A stretch of 64,000 nucleotides of DNA from Muraenolepis orangiensis (GCA_027704905.1 JANIIK010000484.1:5001-69000), one strand, 5' to 3'; counted from the stretch's first letter, positions 1 to 12,245 are shown. Program-made: numbers and translations. The notes: a model not told the origin generated them from the sequence alone.

Positions 1-24
1 GAAGCGGAGAAATTTACGGAGAAC

Positions 25-806
25 TGTTACGTGGGGTCATGCATATATGCCGGGGAAAAGCCAGCGAGGTCGTGGTGCGACAGGAACCGAGGCTGACAAC
101 CAAATCAAACGCTAGCAATTGATTTATTTACATGTCATGTATGGTTGAAATAACCGGCACGGACAATTATAAGACCACAAGCCAAATAAACACAACAAGT
201 AACAAGTAACTAGGCCTGGGGAGGACGCCAAAACAAACGAGTACCAAAACAAACAAAGAAAACAAACCCCCTCAAGCTAAGTCTGATGCTACCGCTACCT
301 AACCTACTAAGCATCAATTTATCCCACTAAACTAACTGTCCCTGACCTGGTCCCAATAAATACATGAGGTGGTACCCGCCTGGGGAAACTTACCTAGTGT
401 ATCTATACAAGGAATACCTGCGTGATGTAAAATGTAGGCCCATGGGCATCTTACCTGCGAACTACCTCGCCCTCCCCAGGGTATTACAAGGAGGAACAAG
501 ACCGACCGGCAAAACAACCAACTACCAACAGGCAGGACTACAAACAATGGACTCTAACCAAAATTAGATAGCATTCACAGAAGCAACGCTAACACACAAG
601 CACACACCAAAATGCCACCACCCCCTCTTGAAACAAACGCAGGAGGTTTAAATAGGCAGCTAATTAGGACAGTTCCAGATGCAGCCACTTGAGGTTAACG
701 ATGACCACCAACACCTGGGTAAAAAGCATTAGGAGAGGGAGACAGAAAGGAACACAAAACACAACACAAACAGTAACAAGAAACACATCATACGATGTAC
801 GTAACA
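25..806 (-). mobile_element. Solo LTR of an LTR retrotransposon
   Basis: The stretch begins TGTTACGT and ends ACGTAACA, perfect inverted ends of LTR type, and is flanked on both sides by the pentamer AGAAC (20-24 and 807-811), a 5-bp target-site duplication. Read on the minus strand it has a TATA-like tttaaa motif in the middle and an AATAAA-type signal toward its far end, so that is the likely orientation. No internal coding region is attached, so it is best read as a solo LTR left by LTR-LTR recombination. The family is not identified; TGTTACG ends are common in fish Gypsy LTRs. Confidence 0.75.
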
Positions 807-811
807 AGAAC

Positions 812-1319
812 ATCTACACCCCTTTTTTCACAGGTTTCCAGTGGTGACTCCACCACCATACGAGGGAAAAGACACGCTCACTAGACTGTATTGTAATGGA
901 AAAATCATATGTTGTATATCATTCTCTGTTTATTGACCTCAGGGTTCTAGTAGAGAATGCAAATGTAGTTCTCCCTATCACCCTTTTGTCCTATTGTCCT
1001 GAGGGGTCTTGTCTTGTCCTTATCCTGCTTGACCAACTGTAATGTTTATCTCACAGCGGGGGACAGTGGCTATTGCAGCCTACAGCTGCTGAAGGGGGGT
1101 TGACATACAACTATTGAGCTGGATCAAAGACTTGGCCGCTCCTGGTTCAACACCTCTGGCTTCCTCTGCCTGCACGAGAGTTCCTCTGTTCCCGTGCTGG
1201 AGATGGGGGTGGTGGAGCCAGGTGGTCAAGACTTGCATCATTGGGGTGAAAGACAGTGTCTTAGGGGCAGTCCTAAGAGGGATAAATACTGAGTGTTGCC
1301 AGCATTGCGGCGGACTTCC
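812..1319. other. No gene recognised; possible LTR-like sequence
   Basis: No convincing coding sequence. A TATA-like gataaatac box lies near 1281, followed by a run of CTGT/TGTC repeats that continues into the duplicated unit. This could be the promoter part of another LTR, but I found no matching ends or target duplication, so it stays unassigned. Confidence 0.3.
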
Positions 1320-2409
1320 CTATCCTCACCTCATAGGATTCGGGGCTCCCGACAAAGCTTTGTCTGTCTGCTGTCTGTCTGTTGTCTGACTGTCTGTCAA
1401 TTTGTCTGTTTGGCCACTTGTCTACTTGTCTACTTTTATTTGTTCATTGTGTTCTATGAGTTGCTTGATAAATCTTCAAACTAAAAGAGTTCATGTGTGA
1501 CAGTTCTTATTGATTCTGTTAAGACCCAACGAGACCGGTCAGCCAAATGTGCCAGAGAACCCAGAAGAAGAGACACAGGACAACCAAAACAACGGAAAAA
1601 TGTGTTTACTGACAAATCTCCACAATCAAAAACACAACAGGGTAGGGTAGGACTGGTTACGTGGTGTGGACGATGCGGGGAGAGGGTCCAGAGGGTGATA
1701 CGCAGAGACAAAGGGTCCTTGGGGCGGGGGGGGGAGGTTGGACGAGACGTAGTCGGAGCTGGAGACAAGTAGTCCAAGGTACTCGATCAGGCGGGAGCCA
1801 TATGGTTCACAGTGAACTCGCCCCCGTCGGTCTTCGGCAGTAGGTCCTCATGGATCTCGCCCCCGACGTCGGTCTTTGGCAGATGGTTCCCAACGGTCTC
1901 GCTCCGATGTCGGTCTTCGCCAGGATGGTTCTCGGTAAGGTGTGCAATGGTCTAGCACCGACGTCGGTCTTCAACAGCCTTAAGTAGGGAAGATCCCAGG
2001 TGTTCATTGGCCTCAGGTGGCCTGATTATGATGGGAAACTCCTGGGATCAATTAGAGTGCAGGGGCACAACAGTATCCCCTCCCTAAGGGGAGGCACCGG
2101 ACGACCGCCCGAGAGCCCCGGGTTCTCCTTGGGAGCTGGTGGGGGGGTCCTCGGGGAGCAGGTGGGGGGTCCTCGGGGAGCAGGTGGGGGGGGGGTCCTT
2201 CCTCGGGAGCAGGTGGGGTCCTCGGGAGCAGGTGGGGGTCATCCTCGGGAGCAGGTGTAGCCACGGAGCAGATGTGGAACCAGCCCGGGAAAACAATGGG
2301 CTCGGAACCACGAGGTGCTGGTGTAGCCACGGAGCTGAGGTGGAACCAGCCTGGAAAACAATGGGCTCGGAACCACCAGGAGCTGGCGGGGTCCTCGGGG
2401 GCAGGTGTA

Positions 2410-2710
2410 GCCACGGGAGCTAGAGAGCTAGAGACACGAGGAGTTAGCCTGGAAGGTAGGAGCAAGAGACACGGGGAGCTAGCCTGGGAGCTAGTAACTT
2501 GAGACACGGGGAGCTAGCATGGGAGCTAGGAACTGGAGACAGGGAGTTGGCCTGGAAGCTAGGAACTGGAGACAGGGAGTTGGCCTGGAAGCTAGGAACT
2601 GGAGACACAGGGAGCTAGCCTGGAAACTAGGAACTGGAGACACAGGGAGCCTGGAAGATAGGAACTGGAGACACAGGGAGCTAGCCTGGGAGCTAGGAAC
2701 AGGAGACACA
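2410..2710. repeat. Minisatellite, about 35-bp unit (GGAGCTAGCCTGG core)
   Basis: Degenerate tandem units of roughly 35 bp carry GGGAGCTAGCCTGG, AGCTAGGAACTGG and AGACACA blocks. The same array occurs again at 4225-4525 as part of the 1815-bp duplication and continues at 5588-5745 on the far side of the Harbinger-derived insert, showing that the insert landed inside an existing minisatellite. Confidence 0.85.
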
Positions 2711-3135
2711 TACCGTGTTTCCACCAAGCTGTTTTGAGGGCTGGTTCGGAGCTTGGGCCTAATCTCGAACCATTTCTTTGCGTTTCCACCGTGAAGGAAC
2801 CACTTTCTGGCCCGGTAAACTGGTTCCTGAGCGGCCCCACATCGAAGCTGGGCTAGCCAGCAAGCTCCACTACGTCAGGGGCTAGGGGCGGGGCTTATCG
2901 GACAAACTCAAAGTTTTTTTGACCGCCATTTTTTAAATCACTAAAAGTCACCATGGACGTGAAGGTGACAGTGGTCCGTGGACGAGACAAACTGCCTCCT
3001 TGCGTTGTTGTCCTCGGCAGAAGGTCACAATAAACTAGAGGAGCTTCTAGAACAAACCGCTATTAGAAAAACTACTTTAATGCACTTTTCTTTTGTTTTA
3101 GTTTATGGAGTCGTCTTCCCTGGACGATGCGATGC
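2711..3135 (+). mobile_element. Truncated Harbinger-derived element (left part)
   Basis: This is the same sequence as 4526-4950: a TACCGTGTTTCCACC terminal repeat and about 410 bp of internal sequence, cut at the junction of the 1815-bp tandem duplication. It has no right end. Confidence 0.8.
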
Positions 3136-4525
3136 TATCCTCACCTCATAGGATTCGGGGCTCCCGACAAAGCTTTGTCTGTCTGCTGTCTGTCTGTTGT
3201 CTGACTGTCTGTCAATTTGTCTGTTTGGCCACTTGTCTACTTGTCTACTTTTATTTGTTCATTGTGTTCTATGAGTTGCTTGATAAATCTTCAAACTAAA
3301 AGAGTTCATGTGTGACAGTTCTTATTGATTCTGTTAAGACCCAACGAGACCGGTCAGCCAAATGTGCCAGAGAACCCAGAAGAAGAGACACAGGACAACC
3401 AAAACAACGGAAAAATGTGTTTACTGACAAATCTCCACAATCAAAAACACAACAGGGTAGGGTAGGACTGGTTACGTGGTGTGGACGATGCGGGGAGAGG
3501 GTCCAGAGGGTGATACGCAGAGACAAAGGGTCCTTGGGGCGGGGGGGGGAGGTTGGACGAGACGTAGTCGGAGCTGGAGACAAGTAGTCCAAGGTACTCG
3601 ATCAGGCGGGAGCCATATGGTTCACAGTGAACTCGCCCCCGTCGGTCTTCGGCAGTAGGTCCTCATGGATCTCGCCCCCGACGTCGGTCTTTGGCAGATG
3701 GTTCCCAACGGTCTCGCTCCGATGTCGGTCTTCGCCAGGATGGTTCTCGGTAAGGTGTGCAATGGTCTAGCACCGACGTCGGTCTTCAACAGCCTTAAGT
3801 AGGGAAGATCCCAGGTGTTCATTGGCCTCAGGTGGCCTGATTATGATGGGAAACTCCTGGGATCAATTAGAGTGCAGGGGCACAACAGTATCCCCTCCCT
3901 AAGGGGAGGCACCGGACGACCGCCCGAGAGCCCCGGGTTCTCCTTGGGAGCTGGTGGGGGGGTCCTCGGGGAGCAGGTGGGGGGTCCTCGGGGAGCAGGT
4001 GGGGGGGGGGTCCTTCCTCGGGAGCAGGTGGGGTCCTCGGGAGCAGGTGGGGGTCATCCTCGGGAGCAGGTGTAGCCACGGAGCAGATGTGGAACCAGCC
4101 CGGGAAAACAATGGGCTCGGAACCACGAGGTGCTGGTGTAGCCACGGAGCTGAGGTGGAACCAGCCTGGAAAACAATGGGCTCGGAACCACCAGGAGCTG
4201 GCGGGGTCCTCGGGGGCAGGTGTAGCCACGGGAGCTAGAGAGCTAGAGACACGAGGAGTTAGCCTGGAAGGTAGGAGCAAGAGACACGGGGAGCTAGCCT
4301 GGGAGCTAGTAACTTGAGACACGGGGAGCTAGCATGGGAGCTAGGAACTGGAGACAGGGAGTTGGCCTGGAAGCTAGGAACTGGAGACAGGGAGTTGGCC
4401 TGGAAGCTAGGAACTGGAGACACAGGGAGCTAGCCTGGAAACTAGGAACTGGAGACACAGGGAGCCTGGAAGATAGGAACTGGAGACACAGGGAGCTAGC
4501 CTGGGAGCTAGGAACAGGAGACACA

Positions 4526-5587
4526 TACCGTGTTTCCACCAAGCTGTTTTGAGGGCTGGTTCGGAGCTTGGGCCTAATCTCGAACCATTTCTTTGCGTTT
4601 CCACCGTGAAGGAACCACTTTCTGGCCCGGTAAACTGGTTCCTGAGCGGCCCCACATCGAAGCTGGGCTAGCCAGCAAGCTCCACTACGTCAGGGGCTAG
4701 GGGCGGGGCTTATCGGACAAACTCAAAGTTTTTTTGACCGCCATTTTTTAAATCACTAAAAGTCACCATGGACGTGAAGGTGACAGTGGTCCGTGGACGA
4801 GACAAACTGCCTCCTTGCGTTGTTGTCCTCGGCAGAAGGTCACAATAAACTAGAGGAGCTTCTAGAACAAACCGCTATTAGAAAAACTACTTTAATGCAC
4901 TTTTCTTTTGTTTTAGTTTATGGAGTCGTCTTCCCTGGACGATGCGATGCGGAGCTACGGCCCCACTGGGCTGCAGCTCACAGGAGCCCCTCAGCCCCTC
5001 GGAGCTTTATTAACATGGACTTATTACACTGCACTCTATACTTTTACATTTTGTGATTACTGTATATTGTGTATTTAATGTTTTTTGTTTTTTTTAAATA
5101 AAACATTTCTATTTTTCATACAATGTCCGCTTCATTATGCTTTATCAACCGAGAAACATAATACAAGATGACCGTTTTGAAGAAGAAAAGGCAAATGCTC
5201 CCTTCTGTTTAAGTACTCTATTAATGCAGCTCTAACGTCAAGTCCATTTTATTAGTATAGTCCTTTATCACAGTTAGGGGCTTCAACGTAATCGCGTCCA
5301 TAGCGCTAAAGATGAGCAGCTCAACGCGTTGGACCAGCCGTGTTTGTAGCGTCAAAGCCAGGAGCAACACTTTTACATCCATCATGTAATCCACTGTTGT
5401 GGAAGTTGGTGCTAGCGTTGCTGGGAAAGCAGAGACGTTAACAGTGACGTCATGACGTGGCTCTCGGCAAAAAAGTCGGTAGAAACGCAAACCGGTTCTT
5501 AGACGGCTCGCGAGTTGAACCAACTGCGAACCGGCTCTAGCGCCATCCGAGAGCTAGAACTAGGCTTGCGTTGGTGGAAACGAGGCA
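4526..5587 (+). mobile_element. Non-autonomous PIF/Harbinger-type transposon
   Basis: The ends are TACCGTGTTTCCACC on the left and GGTGGAAACGAGGCA on the right, flanked by a 3-bp duplication ACA (4523-4525, 5588-5590). The first 200 bp and last 150 bp closely match the ends of the autonomous Harbinger element at 32229-35269. It keeps a remnant of the Myb-like gene start near 4768 (ATGGACGTGAAGG), but the reading frame fails quickly and the transposase gene is absent. It is therefore an internally deleted derivative that would need the transposase of a relative to move. The insertion site is a 35-bp minisatellite. Confidence 0.8.
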
Positions 5588-5745
5588 ACAGGGAGCTAGC
5601 CTCGGAGCTAGGAAAAGGAGACACAGGGAGCTAGCCTGGAAGCTAGGAAAAGGAGACACAGGGAGCTAGCCTGGAAGCTAGGAAAAGGAGACACAGGGAG
5701 CCAGCCTGGAAGCTAGGAGCTGGAGACACAAGGAGCTAAGGGGCG
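5588..5745. repeat. Minisatellite continuation after the Harbinger insert
   Basis: Four to five units of the same GGGAGCTAGCCTGG-type minisatellite as 2410-2710, here with AGGAAAAGGAGACAC instead of AGGAACTGGAGACAC. This local variant supports a longer original array that was split by the transposon. Confidence 0.8.
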
Positions 5746-6260
5746 GTTGGACGAGACGCAACGTAGTCGGAGCTGGAGACAACGGTACTCGAGCAGGAGG
5801 GAGCCATATGGTTCCCAGTGAACTCGCCACTTTCGCCATCTTCGGCAGATGGTTCTCAATGGTCAAGCCCCGACGTCGGTCTTCGACAGCCTTAAGTAGG
5901 GTAGATCCCAGGTGTTCATTAGCCTCATCCGGCCAGATTATGATGGGAAACACCTGGGATCAATTAGAGCGCGGGGGCACAACAGGCAGACTGACTGAGT
6001 TTTCCCTTGGCACCCGGGTGACCACAAAATGAAGCTGATCTTGTGTTTCATTGAGGGATTTGTTTGTGTTAATATTGTTTCATTTCATTTATTTATTTTC
6101 TTTTTATTCTTTTCTTTTTTTTGTGTTGGATTTTTCATCAATGCTCCCGCCAGGTTGGCAACATTGTTATGCAGAGTGACCCACGGAGTGTGTCACTCTG
6201 CAAGGAGGGGAGATAAAGGTGATCATTGATAAACATCTCTATATACACAAGCCGTCATAG
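5746..6260. other. Diverged third copy of the 1750-2060 repeat, then unassigned DNA
   Basis: Bases 5746-5995 resemble 1735-2065: the order TAGTCGGAGCTGGAGAC, GGGAGCCATATGGTTC, GACGTCGGTCTTCGACAGCC, GATCCCAGGTGTTCATT is kept, with a 100-bp deletion. From 5996 to 6260 the DNA is T-rich without a recognisable gene. Confidence 0.6.
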
Positions 6261-6265
6261 AGAAC

Positions 6266-6691
6266 TGTTGTGCGTCGCCAACTATGCTGAAAAGTTTCTG
6301 TTTATTCATGTATGATGTTTAGTTTAGTTCCAGGGTTTTATTTCTACAGTCAGTCTTCCTCCCGCCCCCTGTGATTGGTTATGTCATTATTGTTTGCACC
6401 TGGTTGTAATTATTGTTTGCACCTGGTGATGTCTCCTGGCATAAATAGGTCCAGGCAGTCACTGTCTCGTTGCCAGATTGTCTCGTTGTGTTATGCTGAG
6501 TTCTTCAGCATTCAGGTTCCACGCCATGCCACGCCACGGTCAGGTTTTTGGTGTTTCATTATTTTGCCTTTAAGCTGTACAATCATCGAGTGACTTTTTG
6601 TGTTGGACCTTGCTTTTGTTAGTAAAGACTCTTTTACTTTATCACTGTCTGTATTCGTGCTTTTGGATCCACACCGTGTACGCCCGTGACA
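6266..6691 (+). mobile_element. Solo LTR, 426 bp
   Basis: The sequence starts TGTTGTGCG, ends CCCGTGACA, and is flanked by a 5-bp duplication AGAAC (6261-6265 and 6692-6696). Inside is a TATA-like ataaatagg at 6441 with a plausible start region downstream, as in an LTR promoter. There are no internal genes, so it is a solo LTR; the family is not named. Confidence 0.7.
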
Positions 6692-6859
6692 AGAACTACA
6701 CAGCAATAAGTCACATCCAAGCATGGCCTATTCAAGCATGTTTACATTTATTTCATAGATATGGCTGAAAGGCAATAACATAATAAATGTTAGCACCATA
6801 CAATAATCAAATACAATGTCTTTTTTTGTCTATTAACCAGAGGAGGACAAATATGGAGT

Positions 6860-7842
6860 ATGGCGCCGTACGAGATGGCTGCCGTGTCGCGAGCTCCCGC
6901 ACGACGACGCAGTTTTTTGTTATTTATTCTTTTTATCGCAACTATCTATGTTAAGGAAGTTAGCAGCACGTTCATTTATAACTTTTGCACACTTCTGGAG
7001 ATCAGATCGACAGTCGCTCGCCGCCTACCGGAGTTTTTTCATTCTTTCGACTCGGACGTCCCGCCCGAAGTCACAGCTGGATTATCTCCGACCATCTTGG
7101 GCACGATTACACGCAAGCGTCGCAGGAAGAAGCGAGGGAAGCGAGCCGGCGTGCTTGTCAGGCTGAGATGGCGATCCGATCGCCCCCCACTACCCACCAT
7201 TCTACTGGCTAATGTACAGTCTCTGGACAATAAGTTAAGCAAGCTACAGGCTCGTATTCAATTCCACCGGGAAACTAAGGACAACTGTATCATCTGCCTT
7301 ACGGAGACATGGACGTCGGAGGGGGTTACCGACGCAGCTATCGAGCCGACGGGATTTTCCGTCCACCGGGCGGACAGAACAAAGGCTCTCTCCGGTAAAG
7401 ATCGCGGAGGGGGGGGGGGGGGGTATGTCTCATGATAAATAGATCTTGGTGCAACCAAAGTCATGTACATCCCCTCAAGTCTTTCTGTTCCCCGGACCTG
7501 GAGTACCTGATGCTTATGTGCCGTCCACACTGGCTACCTCGGGAGTTTACAGCGGTAACCGTGACCGCTGTTTACATTCCCCCACAAGCCAACACGGACA
7601 CAGCGCTGAAGGAACTGTATGGGGCTATCAGCGAACAGGAGTCGGCACACCCCGAGGCTGCTCTCATCGTGGCGGGGGACTTCAACAAGGAGAACCTGAA
7701 GAAGGTTCTCCCGAAGTTCTACCAACACATAACGAGCAACACACGGGGCGAGCGGATCCTCGACCACTGCTACACCCCCTTCCGTGATGGCTACAAGGCC
7801 CTCCTCCACCCACCGTTCAGAAAATCAGACCACCGCCTTTAG
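6860..7842 (+). pseudogene. LINE ORF 5' part: N-terminus and AP-type endonuclease, frameshifted
   Basis: An ATG at 6860 opens a basic N-terminal region, then an exonuclease-endonuclease-phosphatase-like domain starting ANVQSLDNK (about 7210) with LTETW near 7300. The frame breaks in a G-run at 7408-7425 and continues in another frame at 7432-7842 with TAVYIPPQAN, VAGDFN and ILDHCYT, the metal-binding and catalytic blocks of this nuclease family. It should nick target DNA for target-primed reverse transcription. At least one further frame change separates it from the RT part. This copy cannot make the full protein. Confidence 0.8.
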
Positions 7843-7947
7843 GCAGAGACTGAAGCAGCAACCGATCGCTGTGAGGGAGGTCCAATGCTGGTCGGACCAA
7901 TCGGACTCTATGCTGCGGGATTGTTTTAATCGCGCTGGCACTGGCAC

Positions 7948-8376
7948 ATGTTCCGCGTTGCCTCGGACAATAACATCAACGAGTACGCGTCGTCGGTCAC
8001 CGGGTTCATCAAGAAGTGCATAGATGACGTTGTTCCGACCAAGTCGGTTCGGATATATCCCAACCAGAAACCGTGGATTAACGGCGATGTTCGCGCTGCC
8101 CTACACGCGCGTAACGCCGCCTTTGGCTCCGGGAATACGGAGGAATATACGAGAGCCCGTTACGACCTCCGTAAGACCATCGTCACTGCCAAGCGGGAGT
8201 ATAAGGACAGAGTGGAAGATAAATTCAAGAGCCACGACGCAAGGGGTATGTGGCAGGGGCTACAGACGATAACAAACTTCAGAGGGAGAACCAGTTGTGT
8301 AGAGAACTCCTCTACCTCCCTCCCAGGAGAGCTAAATCGACGTGAACGGCAGCCCGCCGAAGCCAGCGCCGCCTGA
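7948..8376 (+). pseudogene. LINE linker region between endonuclease and RT
   Basis: An open stretch encodes the segment between the nuclease and RT domains, including INEYASSVTGFIKKCIDDVV and KPWINGDVRAALHARNAA. The order and sequence match the intact minus-strand copy. A deletion at about 8336 throws the frame off shortly before the RT domain. Confidence 0.75.
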
Positions 8377-9772
8377 GGAGACCAGCCTGCTGAACATCTC
8401 GGAGGCGGATGTGCGCCGCACCTTCAAGCGGCTGAACATCCATAAGGCGGCAGGCCCCGACGACATCCCGGGCCGCGTCCTCAGAGCATGCGCAGACCAG
8501 TTGGCAGGAGTCTTTGCAGACATCTTCAACCTCTCCCTGTCCCAGGCTGTTGTTCCCGCGGTCTTCAAGATGTCCACCATCGTGCCTGTCCCTAAACAAC
8601 CCAAGGTAACATGCCTGAATGACTATAGACCTGTAGCCCTCACCTCGATTGTCAGCAAATGCTTCGAGAGGTTGGTCAAGGACTTTATTTGCTCCGTGTT
8701 ACCTGCCACGCTGGACCCATGGCAATTTGCATATCGTCAAAACAGATCCACGGACGACGCAATTGCCATGGCCCTCCACACTGCCCTTTCCCACCTGGAG
8801 GGAAAGAATGTGCGAATGCTGTTCTTGGACTACAGCTCAGCGTTCAACACGATAGTTCCTGCCAAGCTCGACACCAAGCTTAGAGGTCTAGGCGTGCCCC
8901 CATCCACGTGCAGCTGGATACTGGACCTCCTGTCGGACCGCCGCCAGGTAGTGAGGATGGGCAGCACCACCTCAGAGCCAATGACCCTCAACACGGGAGC
9001 CCCCCAGGGATGCGTGCTGAGCCCTATCCTCTACTCCCTCAACACCCACGACTGCATGGCTATGCACAGCTCCAACATCATCATCAAGTTTGCTGACGAC
9101 ACGACAGTGATGGGCCTGATCGCCGGCGACGACGAGACAGCCTACAGGGAGGAGGTCAGATCGCTGGAGCAGTGGTGCCAGGAGAACAGCCTCGCCCTCA
9201 ACGTCAAGAAGACCAAAGAGCTGATCGTGGACTTCAGGAAGCAGAGGGGAGAGCACAGCCCTATCTCCATTGACGGTGTTGCAGTAGAGAGGGTCAGCCG
9301 CTTCAAGTTCCTCGGCGTGCACATCTCCGAGGACCTCACATGGTCCACGCACACCACACACGTGGTGAAAAGGGCCCAACAACGCCTGTATTTCCTCAGG
9401 CGTCTGAGGAAATTCAGCATGGGCCCCCGCATCCTGAGAACATTCTATAACGGCACCATCGAGAGTGTTCTCACAGGATGTATCACCGCCCGGTACGGGA
9501 ACTGCACCGCACTCGAGCGCAGAGCGCTTCAAAGGGTGGTGCGGACGGCCCAGTATATCGTTGGAGGTGAGCTCCCCTCCCTCCTGGATATATACAACCA
9601 GCGGTGCGTGGCCAAGGCCAAACGCATCATAAAAGACATTGCCCACCCCAGCCACGAACTGTACTCACTTTTACCGTCAGGCAGGCGATACCGCAGTATC
9701 AAGTGCCGTACAAATAGACTCCGAGATAGCTTCCACAGTCAGGCCATCAGGCTGCTGAACAAGGGCGTATAG
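8342..9772 (+). pseudogene. LINE reverse transcriptase domain
   Basis: A 476-codon open stretch contains the ordered RT blocks: KAAGPDDIPGRVL, NDYRPVALTS, DPWQFAYRQNRSTDDAI, FLDYSSAFNTI, NTGAPQGCVLSPILY, and the catalytic KFADDTTVMG (about residues 250-260). After it come the thumb region and the C-terminal SLLPSGRRYRSIKCRTNRLR and FHSQAIRLLN. RT copies the element RNA at the nicked target. The domain itself is uninterrupted here, but it is cut off from the endonuclease by upstream frame breaks, so the copy is probably inactive. Confidence 0.85.
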
Positions 9773-10024
9773 CATATAACAATGTATATTTTATTACATT
9801 GATTTATATATACATATTGCTCTTTTCTGTGCCGATATATTGCATTTTATAAATTGCATTTTTATTTTTTTACTTTATTCAATTTTTATTCTATTTTTAT
9901 CAATTTTTATCTTATTTTTATAACTGTCTGTCGTCGGGTTTTGCACATACGATTTTCACACCACTGCTTTATACTTGTGTAAACTGTGAAGTGACAATAA
10001 ACCTCGACTTGACTTGACTTGAGA

Positions 10025-12180
10025 GTCAACAGGACTAGTGGAAAGGGCTAATTGAAATTAAATAATGTCAAAAGACTAAACTAACATGTTTGTCTCTTAT
10101 GTGAGACTTCACAGTGAGGAACCAGCCCCAGAGCAGCTAGAAGATTAACTATTAACTCTGCATGTATGAAACACCTTACACCTGTCTGTCAGTGTTTGTT
10201 CAAACAGGTGCAGGCAGCCAATCCAACCCCAGACAAGCCATCACCATCAACAGGTTGAAGACTGTGTATACACTGCATCTTCAAACCAACGTTCGTCGAG
10301 CCAAAATGTAAGGGACCATACAAGGTCCAAGTCACCATAACTGCCGTCTGGGTAGATGTGGACCTTGGGTACAAATCAGCGGTCGTCGCTGAGGTAAGGG
10401 TAACCTAGTCACAACCTTCATTGACCAAACCGAGTAAGATGATCCGGATGTCGAACACGACAACCATGTTGAGAACTACACCAGGCGACTACACTACATA
10501 AGCGATGGGTTGCCAAGAACAACAGGCATAGACCTGGAAGGGAAGCATATGGTAACCAGTCCTCCACAGGGGTCCTTAAGCCTGCTGAGGACCAACATGT
10601 GAAGCTGGGTTCCAGATGCATACGAATTCCATTGAATAACATCACACCATGCAGATAACAGGTTTTCTCTGACAATAACATTAAGAAGATTTGCCACAAC
10701 AGCACACAGATAAAATACCTGACTTAGGGAATCAAGGGCCCCCTAGGACCACTGATCGTACAATACTTTCCATCAAATTGATAACGGGTAAATGGGTCAA
10801 GTCATCCCATTGGTATTGGTATTTTTTAAATGCATATGTGATTCAATATGTTCTTGATTAAACAGAGATTTTATTTTTCAATATGTTTATGATGTGATGC
10901 AATGATACAAATGTGGTTTAATGGTTATGAAGCCTATTCATTTTTATCTAATGAAGTTTTGTGTTTGTTTTGATTGTGTTACATTTTTTTGTGCATAATT
11001 CCCCCCAGGGAATGGTAAATCAGGCAATGAAGACCTTAAGAAATGTGATCTTAAATAAGAAAACATGGACATGGTTTTTTTTTAAATTATTGCTGAATAT
11101 CAGAATTTTCATTCTGTGCTATATGCAATATTCACAGAAAGGGGTTTAATCATGGTTGCATTACTTAAACTAACGCATCCATGAACCTTGAGAACAATTC
11201 ATTTGACAGGAAGTCCTGAGGGAATACAGAGACTTTGGTTGGTTGCTTTGATGTTACAACACTGTATGCAGTACAATCGCATATGGTTTCTCAAATTGTC
11301 AGTTGAATTGTGCTATGACTCTTTATGTGAAAATAAGTGAACCATGCACTGTTAATTGTGAAACAGAATGATGATGCAATTGAAGGTATATCAATTATAA
11401 ATTATACTACATATTCTTCTAAACTAATGTATGATAAAGGTTTGGCTTCACTTCCAGACCTGTAAGCATTGAAGGGATGGCAAAATAACCCCACTCTTTG
11501 GCCAGAGTTGAGCTTCGGTTACACCGGATTGACACGCCTGGGATAGACACAAAGGAGTCTCTCAAGGCTTTCAAATCACTGGAAGTTTATCAGTTTTTCC
11601 TTAGTGGTTACATTGAAACCTCTATTTAACAGTTATTTCATGCAAAATGCATTTTATTTTGAGTTCTCGAACGGTTTCAATTCCAATAACTGAGATAATT
11701 CGTACCAACGCATTGGAAACAGCAAATCTTCATCAAAATTGAAAAAACTGAACATAATCGTTACCCAATAAAAACTGACCTGACAGGAAGATGTGCATAT
11801 CATCCATCAGTCACTTTGTTACTTTTTATTGTGTACAGTATCTTTAAAGTAGGCCTTAAGTGTTTTAGGAAAGCACTATTGCTTATAATACTGCAGGAGG
11901 GAAAGGTGATGTTGACAGAGTCACATGTGTAGCAAGAAACCAGTCATGACGACGAGGTCTTCTTTAGCCTTAACTGGCGTGGTTTATTTTCATATGTGCA
12001 TTGCACCACTTGACCCGCTCTCCGTGAGAGCTAGAGAGAGAGAGATAGAAGGGGAGGGAACAATCCCTTATATCTGACACCTGACGTCAGCTACAATAGC
12101 TGCGCCTCCTTACGCCTATAGCGCCCTCTTACTGCGGAACAGTTATAGTGCAGTTACATGCAGACATATTAACACTTACA
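10025..12180. other. No gene recognised
   Basis: AT-rich DNA with many stops in all frames. At 11940-12180 there is a more GC-rich segment with a GAGAGAGAGA tract and a cgcctatagcgccctctt phrase that resembles transposon-end sequence, but no borders could be set. Nothing here supports an exon. Confidence 0.5.
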
Positions 12181-12245
12181 CTTAACAGGTGAGTTAAGCA
12201 TTTCATTGTAGTTGTTGCATATGGACAATACAAATCTTGAATCTT
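12181..12245 (+). repeat. L2-LINE-like 3' tail fragment
   Basis: The sequence AAGCATTTCATTGTAG followed by CAAATCTTGAATCTTGAATG is the typical look of an L2-type 3' end with an ATCTTGA repeat tail. Its body is missing, so it is a very short 5'-truncated insertion. Confidence 0.5.

Larger units (their letters stand above)
1320..4950. repeat. 1815-bp exact tandem duplication
   Basis: Bases 1320-3135 recur at 3135-4950 with a constant offset of 1815 and no difference that I could see by eye. The unit holds a CTGT-rich segment, degenerate repeats of the phrase GACGTCGGTCTTC (1820-1980), a G-rich segment and a 35-bp minisatellite, and it ends inside a Harbinger-derived element. The first copy of that element is therefore cut at 3135, whereas the second continues to its proper end at 5587. 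At the junction the sequence GATGCGATGC precedes the restart. The identity points to a very recent event or to an assembly duplication. Confidence 0.9.
6849..10024 (+). mobile_element. L2-type LINE (non-LTR retrotransposon), near full length
   Basis: This copy starts with GGAGTATGGCGCCGTACG, encodes endonuclease and reverse transcriptase segments, and ends with the motif aataaacctcgACTTGACTTG, a short CTTGA-repeat tail of the kind found on L2-clade LINEs. The matching minus-strand copy at 14243-17056 starts and ends at the same points, which fixes the borders. No clear target-site duplication is visible. Clade assignment (L2, as in fish Maui) rests on remembered features and is tentative. Confidence 0.8.

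Noticed and set aside
1481..1777. 91-98-codon frames on both strands, repeated at 3296-3592
   Set aside because: No recognisable domain; they recur only because of the 1815-bp duplication.
8972..9655. 227-codon minus-strand frame (and its mirror at 14536-15189)
   Set aside because: Antisense shadow of the LINE reverse transcriptase; GC-rich coding DNA leaves the opposite strand open.
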